Part shown: positions 1-7,152 of the stretch, in pieces
Layout of the letters: every line of letters begins with the position of its first letter
Numbering within the stretch: position 1 is the stretch's first letter
Assembly: GCA_016713675.1 (NCBI GenBank)
Contig: JADJOS010000004.1
Coordinates: 372,001-436,000 of the forward strand
Origin: Acidobacteriota bacterium
GTDB lineage: Bacteria > Acidobacteriota > Blastocatellia > Pyrinomonadales > Pyrinomonadaceae
DNA: 64,000 bases
Direction of reading: 5' to 3'
Made by a program: the position numbers and the translations under genes
The notes under the pieces: model-generated
What the model saw: the letters and a program-made list of their open reading frames with translations, nothing else
Told to the model about the DNA's origin: nothing
Databases searched by the model: none

Positions 1-1006
1 CGACATTACGAGCCTTTAGGCAGACCACCTTAGCACCGAGAGTTTTGGCGAATTTGATATTTTCCTGCAGTGCCCCGTAGGATTCCGGAGTGATTCTGCC
101 CGGTTCCTCGTCCGGCGTCTCGACATAAACAGCCACCCAATCTTCCGTCGCAAGCCGTCCGGCGATCCGTGCCCCCGTTCGCAAGATCTTTTTCGCACTT
201 CCTCTGGAAGCCATACACACCATTACCTTTTCTGGAATTACGGCGTGTTCGAGGCCTTCCCGCTCGCGGTATTCGGTGTCTTGAATCGATTGCTGCTGGG
301 CGACGTGGCGGAGAGCCAACTCGCGCAATGTCGCAAGGTTTCCCTTTCTAAAAAAATTATTGAGAGCCTGTTCGATCTTTTCGACCGAGTAGATCTTTCC
401 CTGCCTCAACCGCGTCCGCAATGTGTCTATTGAGATATCGACGTCGATCACCTCATCTGCGTTCTTAAAGAAACAGTCCGGCACCGTCTCTCGCACCTGA
501 ACGCCCGTGGTCGTTGTAACAACGTCATTCAGCGATTCAATATGCTGGATATTGACCGCTGTGATGACCGAAATGCCATTTTCGAGCAAATCTTTAACAT
601 CCTGATACCGCTTTTCATTTTTGGAACCTTCGATGTTGGTGTGTGCCAGCTCGTCAACTATTGCCACGGCAGGTTTTCGAGCAATTACCGTGTCGAGGTC
701 CATTTCATCAAACACGTTGCCGCGATATTCGATCTTTTTCGGCGGAATGATCTCAAGATCTTTGATCTGCTCTTCAGTCTCAACCCGGCCATGTGTCTCC
801 ACGACCGCAACTACAACGTCGATTCCCTGCTCTTTCAACTGATGTGCGTCTTCGAGCATCCGATACGTCTTGCCGACTCCCGCCGCCGCACCGATATAAA
901 CACGCAGCTTCGCTCGCTCATTCTCGTGCAGCATTTCGAGCAGCGATTCCGGAGACGGCCGGCCGTCGCGGTTCGGCATTTCGGTTATTTCGGTATCGAC
1001 AAACAT
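1..1006 (-). CDS. kdpD: KdpD N-terminal sensor region (partial, runs off window)
   Basis: Translation of the minus strand from the ATG at 1006 gives an uninterrupted 335-codon frame. It begins with the KdpD domain: Walker A GAAAGVGKT at residues 39-47, then the ETHGRVETEE and DELAHTN blocks typical of KdpD. It runs into a universal-stress-protein-like domain (VMVCMASRGSAKKILR) before leaving the window. KdpD senses potassium limitation and controls kdp expression through KdpE. It lies 75 bp downstream of kdpC on the same strand, so it is probably in the operon. The membrane and kinase half of a classical ~900-aa KdpD would lie outside the window if present. However, a DUF4118-type kinase encoded at 9764-10879 looks like that missing half, so this protein may be a short KdpD, as described in Anabaena. 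Identity is certain; full length is unknown. Confidence 0.93.
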   Translation of the reverse strand, partial: MFVDTEITEMPNRDGRPSPESLLEMLHENERAKLRVYIGAAAGVGKTYRMLEDAHQLKEQGIDVVVAVVETHGRVETEEQIKDLEIIPPKKIEYRGNVFDEMDLDTVIARKPAVAIVDELAHTNIEGSKNEKRYQDVKDLLENGISVITAVNIQHIESLNDVVTTTTGVQVRETVPDCFFKNADEVIDVDISIDTLRTRLRQGKIYSVEKIEQALNNFFRKGNLATLRELALRHVAQQQSIQDTEYREREGLEHAVIPEKVMVCMASRGSAKKILRTGARIAGRLATEDWVAVYVETPDEEPGRITPESYGALQENIKFAKTLGAKVVCLKARNV

Positions 1007-1011
1007 ACTCG

Positions 1012-1094
1012 AAAGTAAAAAGTGGAAAAGCGATGGTTGATTCCTCGACTAACTCCTTAACTTTTTCATTATTTCACCTTTTCACTTTTGACCA
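1012..1094. repeat. Degenerate inverted repeat between kdpC and kdpD
   Basis: The gap holds short A/T-rich words on the left (AGTAAAAAGTGGAAAAG) and complementary words on the right (CCTTTTCACTTTTGAC). Read on the minus strand the words recur with a rough 7-nt period. The kdpC stop codon lies inside the right arm, so the last residues of KdpC are encoded by the repeat. It belongs to the class of gap-filling hairpins found throughout this window. Confidence 0.55.
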
Positions 1095-1654
1095 TTAGTG
1101 ACTACATCCAACTCTAAATTTAACAGAAGAACATTAACACGGGGCTCGCCAAAGAACCCAAAATCCCGATCCTGAGTGAACTTCTTGACCAGATCGCGAA
1201 CCTGAGACCAAGCCATTCCGCGTTCCTTAGCCACCCGCGCAATCTGAAACGCTGCCGCCGCCGGTGAAATATGCGGATCGAGGCCCGAGGCACTTGTCGT
1301 CACAAGGTCGGCCGGAATCTTCGTACCGGGATCCTCCTTCTGCAAAGCTTCTGTGTCGGACGCGATCCGGTCGATCAGTTTTTTACTGGTCGGACCAAGG
1401 TTAGAACCACCCGAGGCTCCGGCATCGTAGCCGTTACCAGCCGCCGATGGACGAGAATGAAAATAGCGAGCCGAAGTAAACGTCTGCCCTATCAATTCTG
1501 AGCCGACGACCTTGCCGTCTTTCACGATAAGCGAACCATTCGCTTGATGCGGAAACAACGCTTGCCCGACACCCCACACTGCCAACGGATATAGTAGGCC
1601 GAGCGCAACGGTAAAAACAACGATCATCAATACTGAAGTTATAAGGTCTTTCAT
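1082..1654 (-). CDS. kdpC: Potassium-transporting ATPase subunit KdpC
   Basis: This 190-aa protein has the usual KdpC length and layout. One N-terminal membrane anchor (about residues 5-30) is followed by a periplasmic domain with the conserved blocks SELIGQTF, YFHSRPSAAG, SNLGPTSKKL and SGLDPHISPAAA. KdpC is the small accessory subunit of the KdpFABC high-affinity K+ pump; it stabilises the complex and raises its potassium affinity. It follows kdpB by 70 bp and precedes kdpD on the same strand, in standard operon order. The extreme C-terminus overlaps an intergenic repeat, which may account for the nonconserved last residues. Confidence 0.97.
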   Translation of the reverse strand: MKDLITSVLMIVVFTVALGLLYPLAVWGVGQALFPHQANGSLIVKDGKVVGSELIGQTFTSARYFHSRPSAAGNGYDAGASGGSNLGPTSKKLIDRIASDTEALQKEDPGTKIPADLVTTSASGLDPHISPAAAAFQIARVAKERGMAWSQVRDLVKKFTQDRDFGFFGEPRVNVLLLNLELDVVTNGQK

Positions 1655-1661
1655 AAATTTA

Positions 1662-1725
1662 GTCGAGAGTCATGAGTCGAGAGTCATGAGTGGGCATGTT
1701 TTCTTGCTCTCGACTCTCCACTCGT
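1662..1725. repeat. Heptad inverted repeat between kdpB and kdpC
   Basis: The left arm is two copies of the heptad pair TCGAGAG/TCATGAG in tandem. The right arm (CTCGACT, CTCCACT) is complementary, so the RNA can fold into a hairpin. The 7-nt period is clear by eye. It lies between cistrons of one operon, with no coding capacity. Confidence 0.7.
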
Positions 1726-3773
1726 TATGCTAATCCAATCGCCGTGATAACAACGTCGATCAATTTAATGCCAACGAATGGAGCGATGATGCCGCCAAGT
1801 CCATAGATCAACAGATTTCGCTGAAGCAATTTCGAGGCCGACATCGGGCGATACTTGACGCCTTTCAGAGCCAGCGGTATCAATACTACGATTACCAACG
1901 CATTAAAAATGACGGCCGAGAGGATTGCCGATTGAGGCGTCTTGAGGCCCATGATATTCAATGCATTTAGTACCGGAAACGTCGCCGCGAACATCGCCGG
2001 AATGATCGCGAAGTACTTAGCAACGTCATTCGCGATCGAAAACGTCGTCAATGCTCCGCGTGTCATCAGTAATTGTTTGCCGATCTCGACTACCTCGATC
2101 AGTTTCGTTGGATCGCTATCTAGATCGACCATATTCCCTGCCTCTTTTGCAGCCTGCGTTCCGGTATTCATCGCCACGCCGACATCCGCCTGGGCGAGTG
2201 CCGGAGCGTCGTTGGTACCGTCACCTGTCATCGCGACGAGCTTTCCATCGGCCTGTTCGCGCTTGATCAAAGCCATTTTGTCCTCAGGCGTTGCCTCGGC
2301 GAGAAAATCGTCGACGCCCGCTTCTTCGGCGATCGACGCTGCCGTGAGCGGATTGTCGCCCGTTATCATCACCGTCTTGATGCCCATCTGACGAAGCTGA
2401 TTAAACCGCTCACGCATGCCGCCTTTTACAATATCCTTAAGATAAATAACGCCAAGCGGCTTGTGATTATCGGCAACGACGAGTGGCGTTCCGCCCGCAC
2501 GTGCGATTCGTTCGACAACCTCGCGAAGTTCCGCCGGCGACTGCTGCCCGCCGCTCGCGACGTATTTCTCGATCGCATCGACAGCACCCTTTCGGATCTG
2601 CCGTCCGTCGAAATTAACACCCGACATTCGTGTTTGTGCTGTAAACGCAATAAATTCGGCCTGTCCGCCGCCTAGTTCCTTTATCTCACGTCCACGAAGG
2701 CCATATTTCTCCTTTGCATAAACAATGATCGAACGCCCTTCAGGCGTCTCGTCTGCAAGCGACGAGAGTTGGGCCGCATCGGCAAACTCTTCGGCATTGA
2801 CGCCTTTCAGCGGAATAAACTCGCTCGCCTGGCGGTTGCCAAGCGTGATCGTTCCGGTTTTGTCGAGCAGTAGTGTATTCACATCACCCGCCGCCTCGAC
2901 CGCACGGCCCGACATTGCGAGCACGTTGTGTTGAATGAGCCGATCCATTCCAGCAATACCGATGGCGGAGAGCAATCCGCCAATCGTCGTCGGAATAAGA
3001 CAAACAAGCAGTGAGATCAAAACAAATATTGTCTGCGGTGCGTTCGAATAGATAGCAAACGGCTGCAGCGTCACAACTGCGAGCAAAAACACGATAGTCA
3101 GTCCCGCAAGCAGAATATTCAGAGCGATCTCGTTCGGCGTCTTTTGCCGCGAGGCACCTTCGACAAGCGAGATCATCCGGTCGATGAACGTCTCGCCCGG
3201 ATTTGATGTGATCTTTACCTTGATCCAGTCCGAAAGTACACGAGTTCCGCCCGTGACGGCCGAACGGTCGCCGCCCCACTCGCGAATGACAGGTGCCGAT
3301 TCGCCCGTGATCGCCGATTCATCAACCGACGCCACACCCTCGACGATCTCGCCATCTCCCGGTATAAATTCGCCCGCAACAACATATACGATGTCGCCTT
3401 TTCTCAGATCAGGTGCCGGGACCGAACGCTGTGTGCCGTCCGCGTCGATCAAGGTCGCTGTCGTTTCGGTCCGTGATTTGCGAAGCGTATCAGCCTGCGC
3501 CTTGCCCCGGCCCTCGGCCATCGCCTCGGCAAAATTCGCGAACAACACGGTAAACCACAACCAAAGCGTGATCTGAAGCTCAAAACCCAACGAACTCTCC
3601 GCCGCCGGCGTCACTAAGTTCGCGATCATCCGTACCGTCAGAAACGTCGCCCCGGCCTCCACGACAAACATCACCGGATTCTTCAGCATCTTGCGCGGAT
3701 CGAGCTTTGTAAAAGCCCCCACGCTCGCCTGTCGAATAATATTTTTGTCCCAAATAGAAATTGCGTTTTTCAT
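1725..3773 (-). CDS. kdpB: Potassium-transporting P-type ATPase subunit KdpB
   Basis: This 682-aa P-type ATPase catalytic subunit powers K+ uptake by KdpFABC in the inner membrane. Visible hallmarks are the actuator TGES motif at residues 157-160, the phosphorylation motif DKTGT with the aspartate at residue 304, the nucleotide-binding region, TGDNPLTA, and the hinge MTGDGTNDAPAL. Length matches the family (about 680 aa) and nothing is missing. It lies between kdpA (103-bp gap holding a palindromic repeat) and kdpC, on the same strand. The TGES serine is the residue whose phosphorylation inhibits the E. coli pump, and it is conserved here. Confidence 0.98.
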   Translation of the reverse strand: MKNAISIWDKNIIRQASVGAFTKLDPRKMLKNPVMFVVEAGATFLTVRMIANLVTPAAESSLGFELQITLWLWFTVLFANFAEAMAEGRGKAQADTLRKSRTETTATLIDADGTQRSVPAPDLRKGDIVYVVAGEFIPGDGEIVEGVASVDESAITGESAPVIREWGGDRSAVTGGTRVLSDWIKVKITSNPGETFIDRMISLVEGASRQKTPNEIALNILLAGLTIVFLLAVVTLQPFAIYSNAPQTIFVLISLLVCLIPTTIGGLLSAIGIAGMDRLIQHNVLAMSGRAVEAAGDVNTLLLDKTGTITLGNRQASEFIPLKGVNAEEFADAAQLSSLADETPEGRSIIVYAKEKYGLRGREIKELGGGQAEFIAFTAQTRMSGVNFDGRQIRKGAVDAIEKYVASGGQQSPAELREVVERIARAGGTPLVVADNHKPLGVIYLKDIVKGGMRERFNQLRQMGIKTVMITGDNPLTAASIAEEAGVDDFLAEATPEDKMALIKREQADGKLVAMTGDGTNDAPALAQADVGVAMNTGTQAAKEAGNMVDLDSDPTKLIEVVEIGKQLLMTRGALTTFSIANDVAKYFAIIPAMFAATFPVLNALNIMGLKTPQSAILSAVIFNALVIVVLIPLALKGVKYRPMSASKLLQRNLLIYGLGGIIAPFVGIKLIDVVITAIGLA

Positions 3774-3780
3774 AAAATCC

Positions 3781-3867
3781 TTATCAACCGCGAAAAAGGC
3801 GAAATTTGCTAAAATAAGGAGCCAGATTCTCAGAATATTTCGTTTTTTTCGCCTGTTTCGCAGTTAA
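3781..3867. repeat. Palindromic intergenic repeat between kdpA and kdpB
   Basis: An imperfect inverted repeat with arms built on AACCGCGAAAAAGGCGAAAT and its complement (ATTTCG...TTCGCCTGTTTCGCAGTT). The same CCGCGAAAAT-type core recurs at 10899-10977. It is a candidate mobile or regulatory RNA hairpin between two cistrons of the kdp operon. Confidence 0.65.
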
Positions 3868-3876
3868 TCACCTTGC

Positions 3877-5679
3877 CTAAAAAGTTTTCCCGTTTACCAT
3901 CTGGAAATGCTCAAGAATTGGCGACAAACTCAGTGCCGGAAAGAAAGTTAGAGCACCGACAATTATCACAATGCTCACAAGCAATACGCTAAAAAGTACG
4001 GTGTTGACGGGAAACGTTCCCAAAGTCGGCGGAATTTGCTTCTTGCCCGCCAAATTGCCTGCGATCGCGAGCAACGGAATGATCATAAAAAATCTCCCGA
4101 CCAACATTGCGACACCAAGCGTCGAGTTGTACCAGAGCGTATTTGCATTGAGTCCGGCGAATGCCGAGCCGTTATTGCCCGTGCCCGAAGTAAATGCGTA
4201 AATGATCTCGGACAGCCCGTGGGCACCTTTGTTATTGAGTGAGGTCAGCCCAAATTCCGTCGCTGCCGACGAGATCGCAGCCAAGCCGAGAATGATCAAC
4301 GGAAAGATCAGGATATACAGCATTCCCATTTGAATGTCGTAAGCCTCGATCTTTTTGCCGAGATATTCCGGCGTTCGCCCAACCATGAGTCCGGCAATGA
4401 ATACTGTGAGAATGATCATCACCAAAATGCCGTACATTCCCGCTCCAACACCGCCGAAAATCACCTCTCCGAGCATAATGTTCACCATCGGCACAAGCCC
4501 GCCGATCGGCGTAAAGCTATCGTGCATTGAATTTACCGCGCCGCACGAAGCGTCGGTCGTAACGGTCGCAAACAACGCCGAATTTGCCACGCCAAACCGT
4601 ACTTCCTTTCCTTCAAAATTGCCGCCAACAACTTGCTGATCGACGGTCGTCGGATAAAGCGGATTTCCCTGCGACTCGGCCCAATACAAGGTGCTTAAAC
4701 CGGCGACAAACAGGATCGCCATAGAACCAAACACAGCCCAGCCGTGTCCCTGCGATCTGACCATTCGGCCAAGTGCGTAGGTAAAGCCCGCCGGGATCAG
4801 AAAGATGAGCAGCATCTGTATGAAATTCGAGAGCGGCGTCGGGTTTTCGTATGGATGAGCCGAGTTGGCATTAAAGAATCCACCGCCGTTGGTCCCGAGC
4901 ATCTTTATCGCAAGCTGCGACGCTAACGGCCCTTGGGCGATCGTTTGCGTATCGACGACCACATCTTCCTGGACATTCTCGTCGTTTTCGTCCTTTACGA
5001 CGGCTCCGTCAGCGTCCTTTTTATCGACCTGTATGGTCCGAACATCGTTGAGCTTGGCCGTATCGTAGGGTTTGAAATTCTGAACGACGCCTTGCGAAAC
5101 AAAGAAAACGGCTGCGATAAACGACAGCGGCAACAAAACGTACAGCGTTCCCCGCGTCAGATCGACCCAAAAGTTGCCGAGTTTGTCCGTTTCAAATCGC
5201 GCAATTCCGCGAATAAAGACTGCCGCCAGCGCCATACCGACCGCTGCCGACATAAAATTCTGCACCGCGAGGCCCGCCATCTGTGTCAAATAGCTCATCG
5301 TCGCCTCGCCGCCATAACCCTGCCAATTTGTATTCGTTATAAACGAAACGGCAGTGTTGAACGATGAATGCTCCGACGGGCCCGCGAACTCCTGCGGATT
5401 GAGCGGCAAAAAGAACTGAAACCGCTGCAAGGCGTAGAGGGCAAGGGACGAGACGAGACTGAACAAAAGCATCGCGACGCCGTATTGTTTCCAGTTCATC
5501 TCGCTTGTCGGATCGACGCGTGTTATCCAATAGATAAACCGCTCTACGGGCTTTAGCAAAACATCGAGAAACGTCTTCCCGCCGTCAAAGACGCGCACCA
5601 GCAACAAGCCCATCGGCTTGGCCAGCAGAGCGATGACTGCGATAAAAGCCAAAATTTGTAATATTCCGTTGAGTGTCAT
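3877..5679 (-). CDS. kdpA: Potassium-transporting ATPase potassium-binding subunit KdpA
   Basis: This 600-aa polytopic membrane protein belongs to the superfamily of K+ transporters and forms the selectivity filter and channel of the Kdp pump. The pore-loop sequences can be seen in order: FITNTNWQGYGGE, MLGTNGGGFFNANSAHPYEN, SCGAVNSMHDSFTPIGG and SGTGNNGSAFAGL. The start ATG at 5679 lies 5 bp after the kdpF stop, so the two are translationally linked. About ten membrane segments are visible and the length is normal for KdpA. Operon order kdpF-A-B-C-D is standard. Confidence 0.98.
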   Translation of the reverse strand: MTLNGILQILAFIAVIALLAKPMGLLLVRVFDGGKTFLDVLLKPVERFIYWITRVDPTSEMNWKQYGVAMLLFSLVSSLALYALQRFQFFLPLNPQEFAGPSEHSSFNTAVSFITNTNWQGYGGEATMSYLTQMAGLAVQNFMSAAVGMALAAVFIRGIARFETDKLGNFWVDLTRGTLYVLLPLSFIAAVFFVSQGVVQNFKPYDTAKLNDVRTIQVDKKDADGAVVKDENDENVQEDVVVDTQTIAQGPLASQLAIKMLGTNGGGFFNANSAHPYENPTPLSNFIQMLLIFLIPAGFTYALGRMVRSQGHGWAVFGSMAILFVAGLSTLYWAESQGNPLYPTTVDQQVVGGNFEGKEVRFGVANSALFATVTTDASCGAVNSMHDSFTPIGGLVPMVNIMLGEVIFGGVGAGMYGILVMIILTVFIAGLMVGRTPEYLGKKIEAYDIQMGMLYILIFPLIILGLAAISSAATEFGLTSLNNKGAHGLSEIIYAFTSGTGNNGSAFAGLNANTLWYNSTLGVAMLVGRFFMIIPLLAIAGNLAGKKQIPPTLGTFPVNTVLFSVLLVSIVIIVGALTFFPALSLSPILEHFQMVNGKTF

Positions 5680-5684
5680 GGCCG

Positions 5685-5774
5685 TTAAAATTTCTCAGGG
5701 CGCAGGAGCGCGTAAACCAAATAGATCATCAGAATGACCGCACACGCGGCCGCAAGTATTGATTCCCAGCTCAT
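5685..5774 (-). CDS. kdpF: KdpF small membrane subunit (29 aa)
   Basis: This gene is too short for routine ORF calling. The minus-strand frame reads MSWESILAAACAVILMIYLV followed by YALLRPEKF. That is one membrane helix ending in the LLRPE(K/R)F tail diagnostic of KdpF. KdpF is a single-span peptide that stabilises the KdpABC complex. Its ATG overlaps the stop codon of the upstream 34-aa reading frame (ATGA), and kdpA starts 5 bp downstream. A purine-rich AAGGGAG lies upstream. Sequence and position together make this call firm. Confidence 0.93.
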   Translation of the reverse strand: MSWESILAAACAVILMIYLVYALLRPEKF

Positions 5775-5875
5775 TCGCTTTTCGCTCCCTTTCGCAGCCA
5801 TCCGCAAGCCGCGACATAACCGAGTGCTATCAAAAAGAAACCAACGATTCCCGCCACAAATATCAGATCAACCAT
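5771..5875 (-). CDS. Conserved-looking 34-aa membrane peptide upstream of kdpF
   Basis: The frame reads MVDLIFVAGIVGFFLIALGY then VAACGWLRKGAKSE: one predicted helix followed by a short basic tail. A good ribosome site (GAGGTGG) lies about 8 nt before the ATG. The stop overlaps the kdpF start as ATGA, which argues for translational coupling and against chance. A small one-helix frame of this style upstream of kdpF is something I have the impression of in other non-enteric kdp operons, but I could not check it. Its role is unknown; by context it may be an extra small subunit or regulator of the Kdp pump. Confidence 0.78.
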   Translation of the reverse strand: MVDLIFVAGIVGFFLIALGYVAACGWLRKGAKSE

Positions 5876-5887
5876 GTCGACCACCTC

Positions 5888-6589
5888 TCAATTAAAGTTG
5901 TACCCAAGCTCAAACAGAAAGAAATTGTTTCCCTCCACCGCACGGTCGTTCCCGATCGAATACGAAAAATACGCCGTCACCTTCGGGTGCGGCTTGTAGA
6001 TCACGCCCGGAGTTAGATACCCCGCCGAATGCCGTCCCGTTATCCAATCCGCAGCGAGCGTGACCTTACTATTGATCGTCTGTTCGACCCCAAAGTGCCC
6101 GCCGGCCCGAACGGCCTTCGACGCAAACAGATTCTTGCTCGCCACATAGCCACCCGCCGTCAGACGTGTCTTATTGATCGTTCTACTTACCGCAAGATAT
6201 GTGTAGGCTCCCACGTTGTAGCTCCGGTTTCGAACCGGAATATAGAAATTGGTCCCGGCGATCAACGCCGTGTCCTTCGTTTTGCTCTCGTAAAATTTCC
6301 ATTTGACGGTCGGCACGAGCGTTGTCGAATCGGCTCCCGGCTGTACATTTCCCGTCACGTTCAACCCAACCTCGACATTGCCGCCGACACCGACGACGAT
6401 CCTCGGCACAAAGCTCGAAAACCGTCCGAACTCATCGGTCCTATCCAATTTGAAGGCCGCATCGATCTCCATATAAACCTTGCCGCGGTCGAGAACATCG
6501 GTCGTCGGAACATTAAATATCGTCTGTTGAGCGCTGATAAAAACTGCTGACCCAAAAAGGATCGCCTTAAAAATAATTAACCTGTTCAT
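5888..6589 (-). CDS. Predicted outer-membrane beta-barrel protein of the kdp operon
   Basis: This 233-aa protein has a short signal peptide (about residues 1-20, ending ...AVFISAQ). Its body alternates hydrophobic and polar residues as in transmembrane beta strands (for example VEVGLNVTGNV, TRLTAGGYVASKNL, VTAYFSYSIGN). It ends in aromatic-rich LFELGYNFN, resembling a barrel-closing C-terminus. Family assignment is not certain. It begins inside the stop of the upstream 99-aa gene (ATGA overlap) and lies 12 bp before the 34-aa kdp peptide, so it is cotranscribed with the potassium pump. A role in passing K+ or its counter-ions across the outer membrane is an inference from context only. Confidence 0.8.
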   Translation of the reverse strand: MNRLIIFKAILFGSAVFISAQQTIFNVPTTDVLDRGKVYMEIDAAFKLDRTDEFGRFSSFVPRIVVGVGGNVEVGLNVTGNVQPGADSTTLVPTVKWKFYESKTKDTALIAGTNFYIPVRNRSYNVGAYTYLAVSRTINKTRLTAGGYVASKNLFASKAVRAGGHFGVEQTINSKVTLAADWITGRHSAGYLTPGVIYKPHPKVTAYFSYSIGNDRAVEGNNFFLFELGYNFN

Positions 6590-6885
6590 TTTCTTTTCTC
6601 GATCTCGTCTAAAAATATCGAACCAACGAGGATCATCGGGATCGCCGAAATCAGCAATATGGTGCCGACACTATCGAACGCTGTGTCGCCGTTTACGAGA
6701 GCATGGAGGATCACGCAAATGAGGCCGCTGAATAATGCCGAGATTCCTCCAAATATGCCAAGCGTCGCCAACACCGAACACAATAGTGGGCTCAAGATCG
6801 TTCGCCTTATTCGACGTGTTGCGCTATCTCCCTTTACAATAGGATTCTCGATCCGAGCAGTTTCGATTTTGGTATTGGTGTTCAT
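6586..6885 (-). CDS. Small two-helix membrane protein, first gene of kdp operon
   Basis: From the ATG at 6885 this is a 99-aa protein. That start is chosen because a perfect GGAGG lies 5 nt upstream; an in-frame ATG at 6900 has no such site. It has a basic N-terminal region and two hydrophobic helices (about LLCSVLATLGIFGGISALFS and TILLISAIPMILVGSIF), ending EIEKRK. I do not recognise a family. It is the promoter-proximal gene of the leftward operon and overlaps the barrel gene by 4 bp, so it is likely expressed under potassium limitation. Confidence 0.75.
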   Translation of the reverse strand: MNTNTKIETARIENPIVKGDSATRRIRRTILSPLLCSVLATLGIFGGISALFSGLICVILHALVNGDTAFDSVGTILLISAIPMILVGSIFLDEIEKRK

Positions 6886-6940
6886 AAAAACCTCCGTCAA
6901 GTCCTAATGAGCCTGACAATTCTGAGATTAGCCGGCATCT

Positions 6941-6979
6941 GGTAAGAATTGAGTAAGTCTTGCATAAAAAGTTCGTAAA
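6941..6979 (-). promoter_or_regulatory. Four 11-bp-phased KdpE-like half-sites facing the kdp operon
   Basis: Read on the minus strand, TTTACG, TTTATG, CTTACT and CTTACC begin exactly 11 bp apart (plus-strand positions 6974, 6963, 6952, 6941). The first two match the TTTATG word of the opposite array; the last two are weaker. E. coli KdpE binds two TTTA(T/C)A half-sites separated by 5 bp, the same phasing. The array lies 55-95 bp upstream of the first kdp-operon ATG at 6885, where an activator site would be expected. The function is inferred from the pattern. Confidence 0.65.
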
Positions 6980-7017
6980 GATTTTTCCGCCGATAGTTGC
7001 TCCCACCGGGCTGATTC

Positions 7018-7056
7018 TTTACGGAATCTTTATGCTTTCTTTATGGAATCTTTATG
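7018..7056 (+). promoter_or_regulatory. Four 11-bp-phased TTTATG half-sites facing the K+ transporter gene
   Basis: TTTACG at 7018, TTTATG at 7029, TTTATG at 7040 and TTTATG at 7051 are four direct repeats with an exact 11-bp period (6-bp word plus 5-bp spacer). That phasing suits tandem OmpR/PhoB-family dimers such as KdpE binding one face of the helix. The array ends about 97 bp before the transporter ATG at 7153. With the opposite-orientation array at 6941-6979 it makes the intergenic region a likely divergent potassium-controlled promoter. Confidence 0.75.
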
Positions 7057-7152
7057 CCTACGGCGATAAGGTAAAGCTGTTCGGGTGAGCTTATTAAGCG
7101 GCTGGACAACGGGGCGCGGTCATGTCGGATGGCCGTGCCTTAATTACGTTCT

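Noticed and set aside
7057..7152. c-di-AMP (ydaO) or other riboswitch before the K+ transporter
   Set aside because: A GGCGCGG/CCGTGCC-like hairpin is present, but the conserved core of the ydaO class was not found by eye. A covariance-model search would decide.
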